A DNA stretch of 64,000 nucleotides from assembly GCA_963819115.1 (NCBI GenBank), contig CAWFUR010000011.1, positions 682,001-746,000 of the forward strand. The letters are read 5' to 3'. Under the pieces are notes generated by a model. It was not told where the DNA came from. It saw only the letters and a program-made list of their open reading frames with translations, and did not search any database. Origin of the DNA: JACVRW01 sp963819115 (GTDB taxonomy: Bacteria; Actinomycetota; Thermoleophilia; Solirubrobacterales; Thermoleophilaceae). Positions 7,341-16,113 of the stretch are shown piece after piece (the first letter of the stretch is position 1; each line of letters begins with the position of its first letter). The position numbers and the translations under genes are program-made.

Positions 7341-9007
7341 GGCCCAGGTGGCCCAAGGGGGCGCTGCGCCCCCCGGAGAACGACTCGGCCTTCATCCTCG
7401 ATGTGCACCGGCGCGCGGTACCGAACGTGAGCCGGATGCGTCGCTACGGCGACCACGACGAGGTGGATCTCTTGATCGTGGGCTGCGGCGCCGGCGGCGG
7501 TACGCTCGCGCAGCGATTGGCGCGCAGAGGCTGGCGGGTCGCGGTGCTCGAGCGCGGGCCATTCTGGGACCCCGACCGCGACTGGGTGAGCGACGAGGCC
7601 GGCGCGCACCGGCTGTACTGGACGGACAAGCGCATCATCGGCGGCGAGAACCCCGTGCAGATGGGGAAGAACAACTCCGGCCAGGGCGTCGGCGGCTCGA
7701 TGGTCCACTACGCCGGCTACACCCCGAGGTTCCATCCGAGCGACTTCGAGACCGAGACGCTGGACGGAGTCGGGAAGGACTGGCCGATCACGTACTGGGA
7801 CCTGCTCCGCCACTACGAGCGCGTGGAGCTGGAGCTGCCCGTTGCGGGCCAGGATTGGCCGTGGGGCCACCCGCATGCCTACCCACATTCCCCGCACCCG
7901 TTGTCCGGTGGCGCCGAGCGGGCGTGGCGGGGTGCCCACGATTGCGGCATCGAGATGCGGGTCGGACCGGTGGGGATCGTGAACGGAACCTTCGGCAACC
8001 GGCCTCACTGCATATACCGAGGCTTCTGCCTCCAGGCGTGCAAGGTGAATGCCAAGGCGTCGCCTCTCGTCACCCACGTGCCGGATGCGATCGAGCACGG
8101 AGCCGAGATCCGCGCGGGTTGCATGGTCACCGGCATAGAGCTCGATGACGCCGGCCGCGCCACCGGCGCGCGCTACGTGCGCGAGGGGCGGGAGAGATTC
8201 CAGCGCGCCGCCGCGGTGGCGGTGGCCGGCTACTCGATCGAGACACCGCGCCTTCTGCTCAACTCCGCCAACGCGCGCTTCCCGCACGGGCTGGGCAACG
8301 GCAACGACCTGGTGGGGCGCTACGCCATGGTCCAGGGAGCCACGCAGGCCGGCGCGCGCTTCCCCGAGACGATGCGGGCCTACAAGGCGCCACCCCCGGA
8401 GGTGTCGTCGGAGCAGTTCTACGAGACCGACGAGTCGAGAGGCTTTGCCCGCGGGTTCTCGATCCAGACCGTGGGGCCGCTGCCGATCGACTGGTCCGAG
8501 CACGTGCACGCCGAGGGACATTGGGGTCACGCCCTGCGCGAGTACATGCGCGACTACGTGCACTGGAGCACGCTGGGCGTGCTGTGCGAACTGCTTCCCC
8601 ACCCCGAGAACCGCGTCACGCTCGCGCAAGAGCACAAGGACGCGAACGGGATGCCGGTCGCCCGCTTCGACTATTCACACACCGACAACGACGAGCGGAA
8701 CATCGCCTTCGCGAAGCAGACCCTGCGCGACATCTGGGAGCATGCCGGCGCGCAGGACGTGCTGGTGATCGACCGTCACGCGCACCTGGTGGGCGGTTGC
8801 CGCATGGGTTCCTCGCCGGAGGACAGCGTGTGCGACTCGGATCACCGAGTTTGGGGCATCCCGAACCTCTTCATCGCCGATGGCAGCGTGATGCCCACGC
8901 AGGGGAGCGCCAACCCGGCGCTCACGATCATGGCGCTGGCCTCTCGGCTGGCGGAGCGACTCGACTCCAAGCGGCTCAGCTCGGCGGCCGCGCTCACCGC
9001 CGCATGA
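7337..9007 (+). CDS. GMC-family FAD oxidoreductase (gluconate/sugar dehydrogenase-like)
   Basis: 556 residues, ATGA overlaps at both ends. N-terminal FAD-binding Rossmann motif (LLIVGCGAGGGTLAQRLA), the GMC signature region (GQGVGGSMVHYAGYTPRF), and the C-terminal active-site part LVGGCRMGSSPEDSVCD followed by LFIADGSVMPTQGSANPAL, typical of GMC_oxred_C. A cysteine-containing stretch (PHCIYRGFCLQACKVNAKAS) resembles that of gluconate dehydrogenase large subunits. No Tat or Sec signal is seen. It probably oxidises a sugar or sugar acid and passes electrons on through the membrane partners. It lies directly upstream of ctaC, which couples substrate oxidation genes to oxidase genes. Confidence 0.9.
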   Translation: MRPRWPKGALRPPENDSAFILDVHRRAVPNVSRMRRYGDHDEVDLLIVGCGAGGGTLAQRLARRGWRVAVLERGPFWDPDRDWVSDEAGAHRLYWTDKRIIGGENPVQMGKNNSGQGVGGSMVHYAGYTPRFHPSDFETETLDGVGKDWPITYWDLLRHYERVELELPVAGQDWPWGHPHAYPHSPHPLSGGAERAWRGAHDCGIEMRVGPVGIVNGTFGNRPHCIYRGFCLQACKVNAKASPLVTHVPDAIEHGAEIRAGCMVTGIELDDAGRATGARYVREGRERFQRAAAVAVAGYSIETPRLLLNSANARFPHGLGNGNDLVGRYAMVQGATQAGARFPETMRAYKAPPPEVSSEQFYETDESRGFARGFSIQTVGPLPIDWSEHVHAEGHWGHALREYMRDYVHWSTLGVLCELLPHPENRVTLAQEHKDANGMPVARFDYSHTDNDERNIAFAKQTLRDIWEHAGAQDVLVIDRHAHLVGGCRMGSSPEDSVCDSDHRVWGIPNLFIADGSVMPTQGSANPALTIMALASRLAERLDSKRLSSAAALTAA

Positions 9008-10023
9008 CCGAGACAGGTGGCGGCGGGCGCGTCCGGGCCTGGGCGTGCTGTGTGACCGGCGCCGCGGCGATGGTCGCCGGCTGCGGCGGCAAGCAGTCGA
9101 CTCTCAATCCACAGAGCGAGCAGTCACGCCAGATCACCACGCTCTGGTGGTGGATGCTCGCGGTGGCGTCGATCGTCTTCATCGGCGCCGTGGCGATGCT
9201 CGTGCTCGCCCGGCTCCGGCACCGCCCCGGCCTGCCCTTCGTCGGCGAGCGGGAGGGGGTATCCGTCGGGCTCGTGGTGGGGTTCGGCTTCATCCTTCCC
9301 GTGGTGGTGCTCATCGCACTGTTCATCGTCGCGAACATCGGTGTGGCGAAGACCACCTCGGCCCCGAAGCGGGGCTCCACCTCGCTCACCGTTCACGTGA
9401 TCGGCCACCAGTGGTTCTGGGAGGTGCGGTACCCCGGAACCACCGCGTACACGGCCAACGAGATCCACATCCCGACGGGCACGCGAGTGAACGTGGTGGC
9501 CAGCACGGACGACGTGATCCACAGCTTCTGGGTGCCCGAGCTGAACCGCAAGATCGACATGATTCCGGGACGTTCGAATCGAGTGCTGCTGTACGCGAAG
9601 AGGGTCGGCACGTACCGCGGCCAGTGCGCCGAGCTCTGCGGGCTTCAGCACGCTCACATGGCGTTCTCGGTGTTCGCCGATCCGCCGAGCCGGTTCCGTG
9701 GGTGGCTCGCCAATGAAGCCCGCCCGGCCCGGGCCCCGGCGACCGCCGCCGAGCGAGCGGGCAGGAACACGTTCATGGCGGATCAGTGCGCCAGCTGCCA
9801 CACGCTTCGCGGCACCCCCGCGCGGGGAGCGGTGGGCCCCGATCTGACCCACTTCGGGGGTCGCACCTCGATCGCCGCCAATACGCTGGTGAACAACCCC
9901 CGGAACCTGGCGGAGTGGATCCGGGATCCGCAGCACCTGAAGCCGGGCAACAGGATGCCGGACCTGAACATCGGCCCGTCCGACGTCTCCGCTCTCACGG
10001 CCTACCTGGAGAGCCTGAGGTAA
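9004..10023 (+). CDS. ctaC: cytochrome c oxidase subunit II with fused cytochrome c (caa3 type)
   Basis: 339 residues in ATGA overlap with the GMC gene. The N-terminus is a lipoprotein signal ending VAGC (Cys about 27). Two transmembrane helices follow, then the CuA cupredoxin domain with ligands in VIHSFWVPEL and QCAELCGLQHAHM. After it comes a C-terminal cytochrome c domain with CASCH and a downstream Met (GNRMPDLN) as likely axial ligand. It receives electrons and passes them to CuA and on to subunit I. A fused heme c makes this a caa3-type oxidase, unusual beside a diheme QcrC in the same operon. Confidence 0.95.
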   Translation: MTETGGGGRVRAWACCVTGAAAMVAGCGGKQSTLNPQSEQSRQITTLWWWMLAVASIVFIGAVAMLVLARLRHRPGLPFVGEREGVSVGLVVGFGFILPVVVLIALFIVANIGVAKTTSAPKRGSTSLTVHVIGHQWFWEVRYPGTTAYTANEIHIPTGTRVNVVASTDDVIHSFWVPELNRKIDMIPGRSNRVLLYAKRVGTYRGQCAELCGLQHAHMAFSVFADPPSRFRGWLANEARPARAPATAAERAGRNTFMADQCASCHTLRGTPARGAVGPDLTHFGGRTSIAANTLVNNPRNLAEWIRDPQHLKPGNRMPDLNIGPSDVSALTAYLESLR

Positions 10024-10025
10024 GG

Positions 10026-11930
10026 GTGGCGATCGCCCTCCCGCCGGCGGCGCGGCCACGCGTGGAGCGGCTGGACCGCATCTGGGCCGAGCGTCCGGGC
10101 GTGCTCGGATGGCTCACCACCACCAACCACAAGCGGATCGGGATCCTCTACTTCTTCGCGACCATCGCGTTCTTCCTGGCCGGCGGTGTGGAGGCGCTCC
10201 TGATCCGCACGCAGCTGATCCGGCCGGACAACACGCTGCTGTCGCCCGGTGCCTACAACCAGGTGATGACCATGCACGGGATCACGATGATCTTCCTGTT
10301 CGTGATCCCGATGACGACGGGGGCGTTCGGGAACTACCTGGTGCCGCTGATGATCGGTGCCCGGGACATGGCCTTCCCCCGCCTGAACGCGCTCTCGTTC
10401 TGGCTCTTCCTGGGGTCGGGGATCTTCATCTACGCCGGGTTCTTCACCGGCCAGGGACCCGACGCGGGATGGTTCAACTACGTCCCGCTCGCATCCCGTG
10501 CCTACAGCCCCGGCCTCGGGATCGACTTCTACGCGCTGGGCCTGATCTTCAACGGCATTTCGAGCACCGCGGCGGCGGCGAACTTCATCGTCACCATCTT
10601 CAAGGGACGGGCGCCGGGGATGTCGCTCAACCGGATGCCGCTGTTCTGCTTCGCGTTCCTCGCGGTGTCCTTTGCGCTGGTTTTCGCGCTGCCCGCGCTC
10701 ACCACCGATCTGGTCTTCCTGGAACTGGACCGACAGCTGGGCTTCCACTTCTTCGACGCGGCCCACGGAGGGTCGCCACTCCTGTGGCAGCACCTGTTCT
10801 GGATCTTCGGGCACCCCGAGGTCTACATCATCATCCTGCCCGCGTTCGGTATCGCGACCTCGATCATCCCGACGTTCGTGCGCCGCAGGATGGTGGCCTA
10901 TCCGCTCGTCGCGCTCGCCGAGATTCTCGTGGCCTTCATCGGGTTCGGCGTCTGGGCCCACCACATGTTCGCCGTCGGGCTGTCCACGGCCACGACCGTC
11001 TACTTCGCCGCCGCGAGCCTGATCATCGTCATCCCCAGCGGGATCCAGCTCTTTGCGTGGATCACCACGATCGTCACGGGCAGCCCGCGCTGGAAGACGC
11101 CGCTCCTCTGGATAGTCGGCTTCATCCTCTTCTTCCTGATCGGCGGGCTCACCGGCGTCATGTTCGCGGCCATCCCGTTCGATCAGCAGCTCACCGACAC
11201 ATACTTCGTCGTCGCTCACTTCCACTTCGTGATCTTCGGCGCAGCCGTGTTCCCGATCCTCGGCGGGATGTTCTACTGGTTCCCGAAGGTCACGGGCAGG
11301 ATGTACTACGAAAGGCTTGGGCAGGCGAGCTTCTGGGTCTCGTTCGTGGGCACCCTCACGCTCTTCTTCCCGATGCACATCGTCGGTCTGGTGGGCATGC
11401 CGCGACGGGACTACACCTATCCGCCGGGGATGGGCTGGGCGGGCTACAACCTGCTCGAGACCATCGGCGGCTACGTGCTGGCGGTGGGTCTGCTCATGGT
11501 TGCCGGCAATCTGCTCGTGAGCCTCTTCAAGGGCGCCGAGGCCGGCAGCGACCCGTTCGGAGGCGACACGCTCGAGTGGTCCACGAGCTCACCCCCACCG
11601 CCCTACAACTACGCGGTGATCCCGAAGGTGAGCTCGCCCTACGCAATGTGGGACAGGGGCGATCGCGAACAGGACGCCGGCAGGCTCGCGCGCGGAGAGA
11701 TGACGCTCGAGCAAGGGCACGAGACCCCGGCCACGACCGTCGTGGACGCGGAATGGGACGAGATAATGGACATGCCGTCCGACTCACCATGGCCGGTCGC
11801 TCTGGCGGTGGCTGTCTTCGGGATCTTCATGATGCTGTTGACCGGGCACCTGTTCGCCACGGCGGTGTTCGGCGCGCTCGCCGCCGCCGCGCTCGCCGCC
11901 TGGCATCTGAAGGAGCCGCAGCCGGCATGA
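10026..11930 (+). CDS. ctaD: cytochrome c oxidase subunit I
   Basis: 634 residues from GTG 10026, two bases after the ctaC stop (the only non-overlapping junction in the operon). The heme-copper core is intact: MTMHGITM for low-spin heme, WIFGHPEVYI with the His-Tyr pair, WAHHMF for CuB, and HFHFVIFG for the heme ligands. It has twelve or more hydrophobic segments. The C-terminus extends past the core with a polar stretch (from about residue 510) and then two more hydrophobic segments (WPVALAVAVFGIFMMLL, and ATAVFGALAAAALAA), resembling a fused subunit-IV-like part as in some caa3 oxidases. It reduces oxygen to water and pumps protons. Confidence 0.97.
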   Translation: MAIALPPAARPRVERLDRIWAERPGVLGWLTTTNHKRIGILYFFATIAFFLAGGVEALLIRTQLIRPDNTLLSPGAYNQVMTMHGITMIFLFVIPMTTGAFGNYLVPLMIGARDMAFPRLNALSFWLFLGSGIFIYAGFFTGQGPDAGWFNYVPLASRAYSPGLGIDFYALGLIFNGISSTAAAANFIVTIFKGRAPGMSLNRMPLFCFAFLAVSFALVFALPALTTDLVFLELDRQLGFHFFDAAHGGSPLLWQHLFWIFGHPEVYIIILPAFGIATSIIPTFVRRRMVAYPLVALAEILVAFIGFGVWAHHMFAVGLSTATTVYFAAASLIIVIPSGIQLFAWITTIVTGSPRWKTPLLWIVGFILFFLIGGLTGVMFAAIPFDQQLTDTYFVVAHFHFVIFGAAVFPILGGMFYWFPKVTGRMYYERLGQASFWVSFVGTLTLFFPMHIVGLVGMPRRDYTYPPGMGWAGYNLLETIGGYVLAVGLLMVAGNLLVSLFKGAEAGSDPFGGDTLEWSTSSPPPPYNYAVIPKVSSPYAMWDRGDREQDAGRLARGEMTLEQGHETPATTVVDAEWDEIMDMPSDSPWPVALAVAVFGIFMMLLTGHLFATAVFGALAAAALAAWHLKEPQPA

Positions 11931-12565
11931 GCGACGTGACCGGCGGAGGCGACGTGACGCGCAGCGCGGACGCGCGGAACAGCGTGACGGTGCGAGCGGT
12001 GGCCCGCCGGCGAAGGGCCGCTCCCAACGGATGGTGGGGCATGGCGCTGTTCATAGCGGCCGAGGCGACGATCTTCGGCACGATGATCGCCGCCTACTTC
12101 TACCTCCGCTTCCAGGCGCTGGACTGGCCGCCAAGCGCCATCAAGCCGCCCGATCCGGTGCTCCCGCTGGCGCTGACCGGTGCGCTGGTGGCCACGAGCG
12201 TGCCGGTATTCCTGGCCGTGAAGGCGGCGCGCGCGGGGCGCGCGCACCTCGCCGCCGGCTGGTTTGCGCTCGCGGCGGTTGCTCAGTCCGGCTACCTCGC
12301 CGCCCAGGTCGTCCTCTACCTCCATGACCTGAGCAGCTTCAGCCCCCAGGACACCGCCTACGGATCCATCTACTTCACCCTGCTGTTCGCGCACCACGCG
12401 CATGTGCTGGTGGGCATCCTGCTCGGGCTCTGGATCGTGTTCCGGCTCCTGGGTGGCCTCACCGCCTACCGGCTCACGGCCGTGCATGCCATCGCCCTCT
12501 ACTGGTACTTCGTGAGCGCCGCCGCGATTCTCGTCGTCCTCACCCAGGTCTCGCCATCGCTGTGA
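11927..12565 (+). CDS. ctaE: cytochrome c oxidase subunit III
   Basis: 212 residues, ATGA overlap with ctaD. Heme-copper oxidase subunit III pattern: WWGMALFIAAEATIFGTMI near the start, then LFAHHAHVLVGILLGLW and VHAIALYWYFVSAAAILVV at the end. About five transmembrane helices, fitting the short, five-helix type rather than the seven-helix mitochondrial type. It stabilises subunit I. Followed by a GTGA overlap to a small membrane gene. Confidence 0.95.
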   Translation: MSDVTGGGDVTRSADARNSVTVRAVARRRRAAPNGWWGMALFIAAEATIFGTMIAAYFYLRFQALDWPPSAIKPPDPVLPLALTGALVATSVPVFLAVKAARAGRAHLAAGWFALAAVAQSGYLAAQVVLYLHDLSSFSPQDTAYGSIYFTLLFAHHAHVLVGILLGLWIVFRLLGGLTAYRLTAVHAIALYWYFVSAAAILVVLTQVSPSL

Positions 12566-12942
12566 ACGTGCGACAACTCAGGGCCGAGGCTCTCCAGTGG
12601 TTCGGTGTCTTCGGTGCCGGGCTCGCCTGGGCCATGCAGCACGTGGCGGGCATCGCCGTGACCCTGGCGGCCTGCGATCGCGCGGGCAGCCGGTGGGACG
12701 TCGCCGTCAACGGCCTCACCATCGCGATCTCCGCGACGGCGGCCGTGATCGCAGTCCTCGCCGGCGCCTCGGCGGTACTCACCTTCCGCTCGGTCCGAGC
12801 GCACGAGAAGGACGACCCCCCACCGGGGGGCCGGATGCACTTCCTGGGAATCGTGGGGATGACGGTGAGCCCGCTGTTTCTCTGCATCATCCTGATGAGT
12901 GGTTCCGGAGTCCTGAGCTTGACGGCATGCCAGCAGTCATGA
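12562..12942 (+). CDS. small membrane protein of the oxidase operon
   Basis: 126 residues from GTG 12562 in a GTGA overlap with ctaE. Three hydrophobic segments (WFGVFGAGLAWAMQHVAGIA, TIAISATAAVIAVLAGASAV, FLGIVGMTVSPLFLCIILM). No known motif recognised. Its fixed place between ctaE and qcrC and its overlaps at both ends suggest an accessory subunit or assembly protein of the bcc-caa3 chain (inference). Confidence 0.82.
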   Translation: MNVRQLRAEALQWFGVFGAGLAWAMQHVAGIAVTLAACDRAGSRWDVAVNGLTIAISATAAVIAVLAGASAVLTFRSVRAHEKDDPPPGGRMHFLGIVGMTVSPLFLCIILMSGSGVLSLTACQQS

Positions 12943-13730
12943 GCCGGGTTGTGCCGGCCGGCATCCTGCTGCTGATCGCCTTCGGGAGTGCGGCCGTTGC
13001 GCTGGGCCAGCCGTCCTCCGGAGTGGTGCGTCCCAGGGGACAGGGGCAGAAGCCTCTCGTGGAACAGGGTTCGCAGCTCTATGCCGCCAATTGCGCGTCC
13101 TGCCACGGCATCGCCGGGGACGGGGTGAGCACGCCGCCACAGCGTGGTGCGGGCAACACGAAGGGGCGGGGTCCCTCGCTGCGGGGAGTGGGGGCGCAGG
13201 CGGCCGACTTCTACCTGCGGACCGGCTACATGCCGCTGTCCAAGCCGACGCAGCAGCCCTACCGGACGCGGGTTCTGTTCAGCGCACAGCAGATACGCGC
13301 GATGACCGCCTACATCGCCTCGCTCGCCCCGGGACCGCCGATACCGCAGCCTCACCCGGAGCGAGGGAGCCTTTCGGAGGGGTTGCATCTCTTCACCGAG
13401 CACTGTGCCGGCTGCCATCAGGTCGTGGGCGAGGGCGGATACGTCACCGACAAGCGCGTGCCGCCACTGAAGGACGCCACCCCGGCCCAGGTGCACGAGG
13501 CCGTGCGGATTGGTCCCTACTACATGCCGAAGTTCTCGGAGAAGGACATCAGTGACAGGCAGCTCGACTCGATCAACGCTTACGTGCAGGCGTCGAAGCA
13601 GCCCGAGGATCGGGGCGGTTGGGGGATCGGGCACATCGGGCCGGTGCCAGAGGGCCTCGTGGCCTGGTTCATCGCCGGATTCGCGCTCGTCGCGAGCTGC
13701 ACGCTCATCGGAAGGAGCCTGAGGCAATGA
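12939..13730 (+). CDS. qcrC: diheme cytochrome c of the bcc complex
   Basis: 263 residues from ATG 12939 (ATGA overlap). N-terminal hydrophobic signal-anchor (PAGILLLIAFGSAAVALG), two cytochrome c domains with CASCHGIAG and CAGCHQVVG, and a C-terminal transmembrane helix (LVAWFIAGFALVASCTLIG). This two-heme, tail-anchored layout matches actinobacterial QcrC, which replaces cytochrome c1 and carries electrons directly to the oxidase in a bcc-aa3 supercomplex. It is followed by qcrA and qcrB in the usual C-A-B order. Confidence 0.95.
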   Translation: MSRVVPAGILLLIAFGSAAVALGQPSSGVVRPRGQGQKPLVEQGSQLYAANCASCHGIAGDGVSTPPQRGAGNTKGRGPSLRGVGAQAADFYLRTGYMPLSKPTQQPYRTRVLFSAQQIRAMTAYIASLAPGPPIPQPHPERGSLSEGLHLFTEHCAGCHQVVGEGGYVTDKRVPPLKDATPAQVHEAVRIGPYYMPKFSEKDISDRQLDSINAYVQASKQPEDRGGWGIGHIGPVPEGLVAWFIAGFALVASCTLIGRSLRQ

Positions 13731-14728
13731 GCCGGGTCTGGCGAGCGCTCGCGGCGCTGTTCCTGCTCGGCGCGGCCCGGCGAAGGCGACGACGGGAGGA
13801 ACGGCGCCGGCGGATCGTGCCGGAGGCGCCCGGGAACCCGGGCGCCGAGATCGCGGTGGCCGTGCTGCTCGTGCTCACGGCGGTCTGCTCGGCGGCGTTC
13901 GTCGTCTTCTTCGCCGCCGACAGCCTCGAGGGGCAGACCCAGCTCATGGGAGCCGCCCTCGGCGCGGCCTTCATATTCCTCGCGGCGGCCCTGATCCTCG
14001 CGAGCAAGCGGCTGATCGTGTCCGAGGAGCTCGAGGAGGCCTACCCGGAGGCCGCGCACCCGGAGGAGCAGGCCGAGGTGGCCCAGATCGTCGCCGAAAG
14101 CGGCGACCGGATCACCCGCAGGGGCCTGATCAGGACGACCGCCGGGGCGGCGATGGTCACACTCGGCGCGGCACTCGTAACGCCGTTGCTCTCATTCGGC
14201 CCATGGCTGAAGACACGTGAGCTGCAGCGGGCGCCCTGGCGCCGCGGCCGGCGGCTAGTGGACGACCACGGCAGGGCCTACCGCGCCTCGGACATCAGCA
14301 CGGAGGCGTTCTACACCGCCTATCCCGAGGGAGCGCGCAGGAGGTCGCTCATCGGCGGCCCCGTGGTGATAGTGCGGCTCGATCCGGCAGACCTCAAGCT
14401 CCCGCCCGAGCGCAGCGGCTGGGCCCCCGGAGGGATCGTGGCGTACTCGAAGATCTGCACGCACGCCGCCTGCGCGGTGGCGCTGTACCGGAAGCCGCTG
14501 TTCCCGGCGGTCGAGCCGCGACCGGCGCTCGTATGCCCCTGCCACTACTCCAGCTTCGACCCCGCCGAGGCCGCGAAGGTGATCTTCGGGCCGGCCGGGC
14601 GGCCGCTGCCCCAGCTTCCGCTCTACGTGGACGCGCACGGCCACCTGCGTGCCGGGGGGAACCTCTCGGGACCGCCGGGACCCTCCTGGTGGGGAGTGCG
14701 GGCGGGAGGGTCCAAGCCGATCCGATGA
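13727..14728 (+). CDS. qcrA: Rieske iron-sulfur subunit of the bcc complex
   Basis: 333 residues (ATGA overlap). The arginine-rich N-terminus is followed by two hydrophobic segments (EIAVAVLLVLTAVCSAAFVV and LGAAFIFLAAALILA), a twin-arginine-like ITRRGLIRTTAGAAMV leading into a third, then the Rieske fold with both cluster-binding boxes (CTHAAC and CPCHYSSFD). Three-helix Rieske proteins are the actinobacterial form. It takes electrons from quinol at QcrB to the QcrC hemes. Confidence 0.95.
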   Translation: MSRVWRALAALFLLGAARRRRRREERRRRIVPEAPGNPGAEIAVAVLLVLTAVCSAAFVVFFAADSLEGQTQLMGAALGAAFIFLAAALILASKRLIVSEELEEAYPEAAHPEEQAEVAQIVAESGDRITRRGLIRTTAGAAMVTLGAALVTPLLSFGPWLKTRELQRAPWRRGRRLVDDHGRAYRASDISTEAFYTAYPEGARRRSLIGGPVVIVRLDPADLKLPPERSGWAPGGIVAYSKICTHAACAVALYRKPLFPAVEPRPALVCPCHYSSFDPAEAAKVIFGPAGRPLPQLPLYVDAHGHLRAGGNLSGPPGPSWWGVRAGGSKPIR

Positions 14729-16107
14729 TGGTCCGGGGCGCGATCCGCTTCGTCGACGAGCGCAGCGGCGCGGCGCCGTTCCTGAAGAAGACGCTGCGCT
14801 ACGCGTTCCCCGACCACTGGTCGTTCCTGCTCGGCGAGGTGGCGCTCTACTGCTTCATCGTGCTCGTCGGGACCGGGGTGTTCCTCACGTTCTACTTCGA
14901 GCCCAACCTCGCGACCACCCACTACCACGGGCCCTACGCTCCGCTGCGCGGGCTCGAGATGAGCAACGCCTACCGGTCGGTGGTGGACATCTCGTTTCAG
15001 GTGAAGGCCGGGCTGCTCATCCGTCAGGTCCATCACTGGGCCGCTGATGTGTTCGTCGTGGCGATGGTGCTCCACCTGCTGCGCATCTTCTTCACCGGAG
15101 CGTTCCGCAAGCCGCGCGACCTGACCTGGGTGATCGGGGTCACGATGCTGTTCGCGTCGCTGCTCGAGGGCTTCCTCGGCTACTCGATCGTCGACGATCT
15201 GCTGTCCGGGATGGGCCTGGCCATCGCCTACGGCGTGGCCACGTCGGTCCCTCTCCTCGGTGGGAATCTCGCGCTCGGCCTCTGGGGCGCGCCGTTTCCC
15301 GGAGACCAGGCCTTCGAGTCGCGCCTCTACATCGCGCACGTGCTCATCTTCCCGGCACTGATCGGCGTGTTGATTGCCCTCCATCTGGTGCTCGTGGCCT
15401 CGCGCCATCACACACAGTTCAGGCGTGTGCCCGGCCGGCAGACGAACCGGAAGCTGCTCGGCCTGCCCACCTTCCCGGCCCAGGCCCCGCGGTCGCTCGG
15501 CCTCCTCGCCGCGGTAGCCGGCGTGCTCTTCCTGCTCGGCGGCCTGATCCAGATCAACCCGATCTGGCTCTGGGGGCCCTACGACCTCGCCCAGGGGACC
15601 AACGGCGCACAGCCGGACTGGTACCTCGGCTGGCTGATCGGAGCACTGCGTCTGATGCCGGGGTTCGACGTGACCGTCGGTGACCACACGCTTGTGCCGA
15701 ACCCGTTCTGGGGCGGGGTGCTGTTCCCGACGGTCGTCCTCCTCGTCCTTCTCGTGTATCCCTGGGTCGAGCGCCGGGCCACCGGGGATCACGGCCACCA
15801 CAACGTCCTTGACCGGCCGCGGGACGCCCCGGGTCGCACCGCCTTCGGTGCCGCGTTCCTCACCTGGATCTTCCTCGTCTTCTTCGCGGGCGCGGCCGAT
15901 CGCCTCTATCTCTTCTTCGACTGGAGCTACGTGACGCAGATTTGGATCTATCGCGTGCTCGTCTGGGTCGCCCCCGTGGTGGTCTTCTTCGTTGCGCGCG
16001 GGGCCTGTCGACAGCTCCAGGCAAGCGACCGTGTCGAGCGGGAGCGGGCGAGCGCCGAGGCGGAGGCCGAGGCGGCCGCAAGGACGCAGCCGGTCAAGCT
16101 GGGGTAG
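14725..16107 (+). CDS. qcrB: cytochrome b subunit of the bcc complex
   Basis: 460 residues starting ATG 14725 (overlap with the qcrA stop; ATG 14728 also possible). Heme-ligating histidines sit in IRQVHHWAADVF, VLHLLRIFF, YIAHVLIFPAL and LIALHLVLVASRHH. The quinol-site motif is PDWY (in AQPDWYLGWLI), as in other Gram-positive and actinobacterial cytochromes b. About nine hydrophobic helices, ending in a charged, Glu/Ala-rich tail (about the last 30 residues). Last gene of the twelve-gene run, with a convergent ctaG stop only six bases after it. Confidence 0.95.
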   Translation: MMVRGAIRFVDERSGAAPFLKKTLRYAFPDHWSFLLGEVALYCFIVLVGTGVFLTFYFEPNLATTHYHGPYAPLRGLEMSNAYRSVVDISFQVKAGLLIRQVHHWAADVFVVAMVLHLLRIFFTGAFRKPRDLTWVIGVTMLFASLLEGFLGYSIVDDLLSGMGLAIAYGVATSVPLLGGNLALGLWGAPFPGDQAFESRLYIAHVLIFPALIGVLIALHLVLVASRHHTQFRRVPGRQTNRKLLGLPTFPAQAPRSLGLLAAVAGVLFLLGGLIQINPIWLWGPYDLAQGTNGAQPDWYLGWLIGALRLMPGFDVTVGDHTLVPNPFWGGVLFPTVVLLVLLVYPWVERRATGDHGHHNVLDRPRDAPGRTAFGAAFLTWIFLVFFAGAADRLYLFFDWSYVTQIWIYRVLVWVAPVVVFFVARGACRQLQASDRVERERASAEAEAEAAARTQPVKLG

Positions 16108-16113
16108 GCGCGG

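Noticed and set aside
5845..7395. 516-codon minus-strand frame
   Set aside because: Arg/Pro/Ser-rich shadow of the enolase, membrane protein and subunit-3 genes; no domain motifs.
10002..11378. 458-codon minus-strand frame rich in Asp/Glu/Arg
   Set aside because: Antisense shadow of ctaD, produced by high-GC codon bias.
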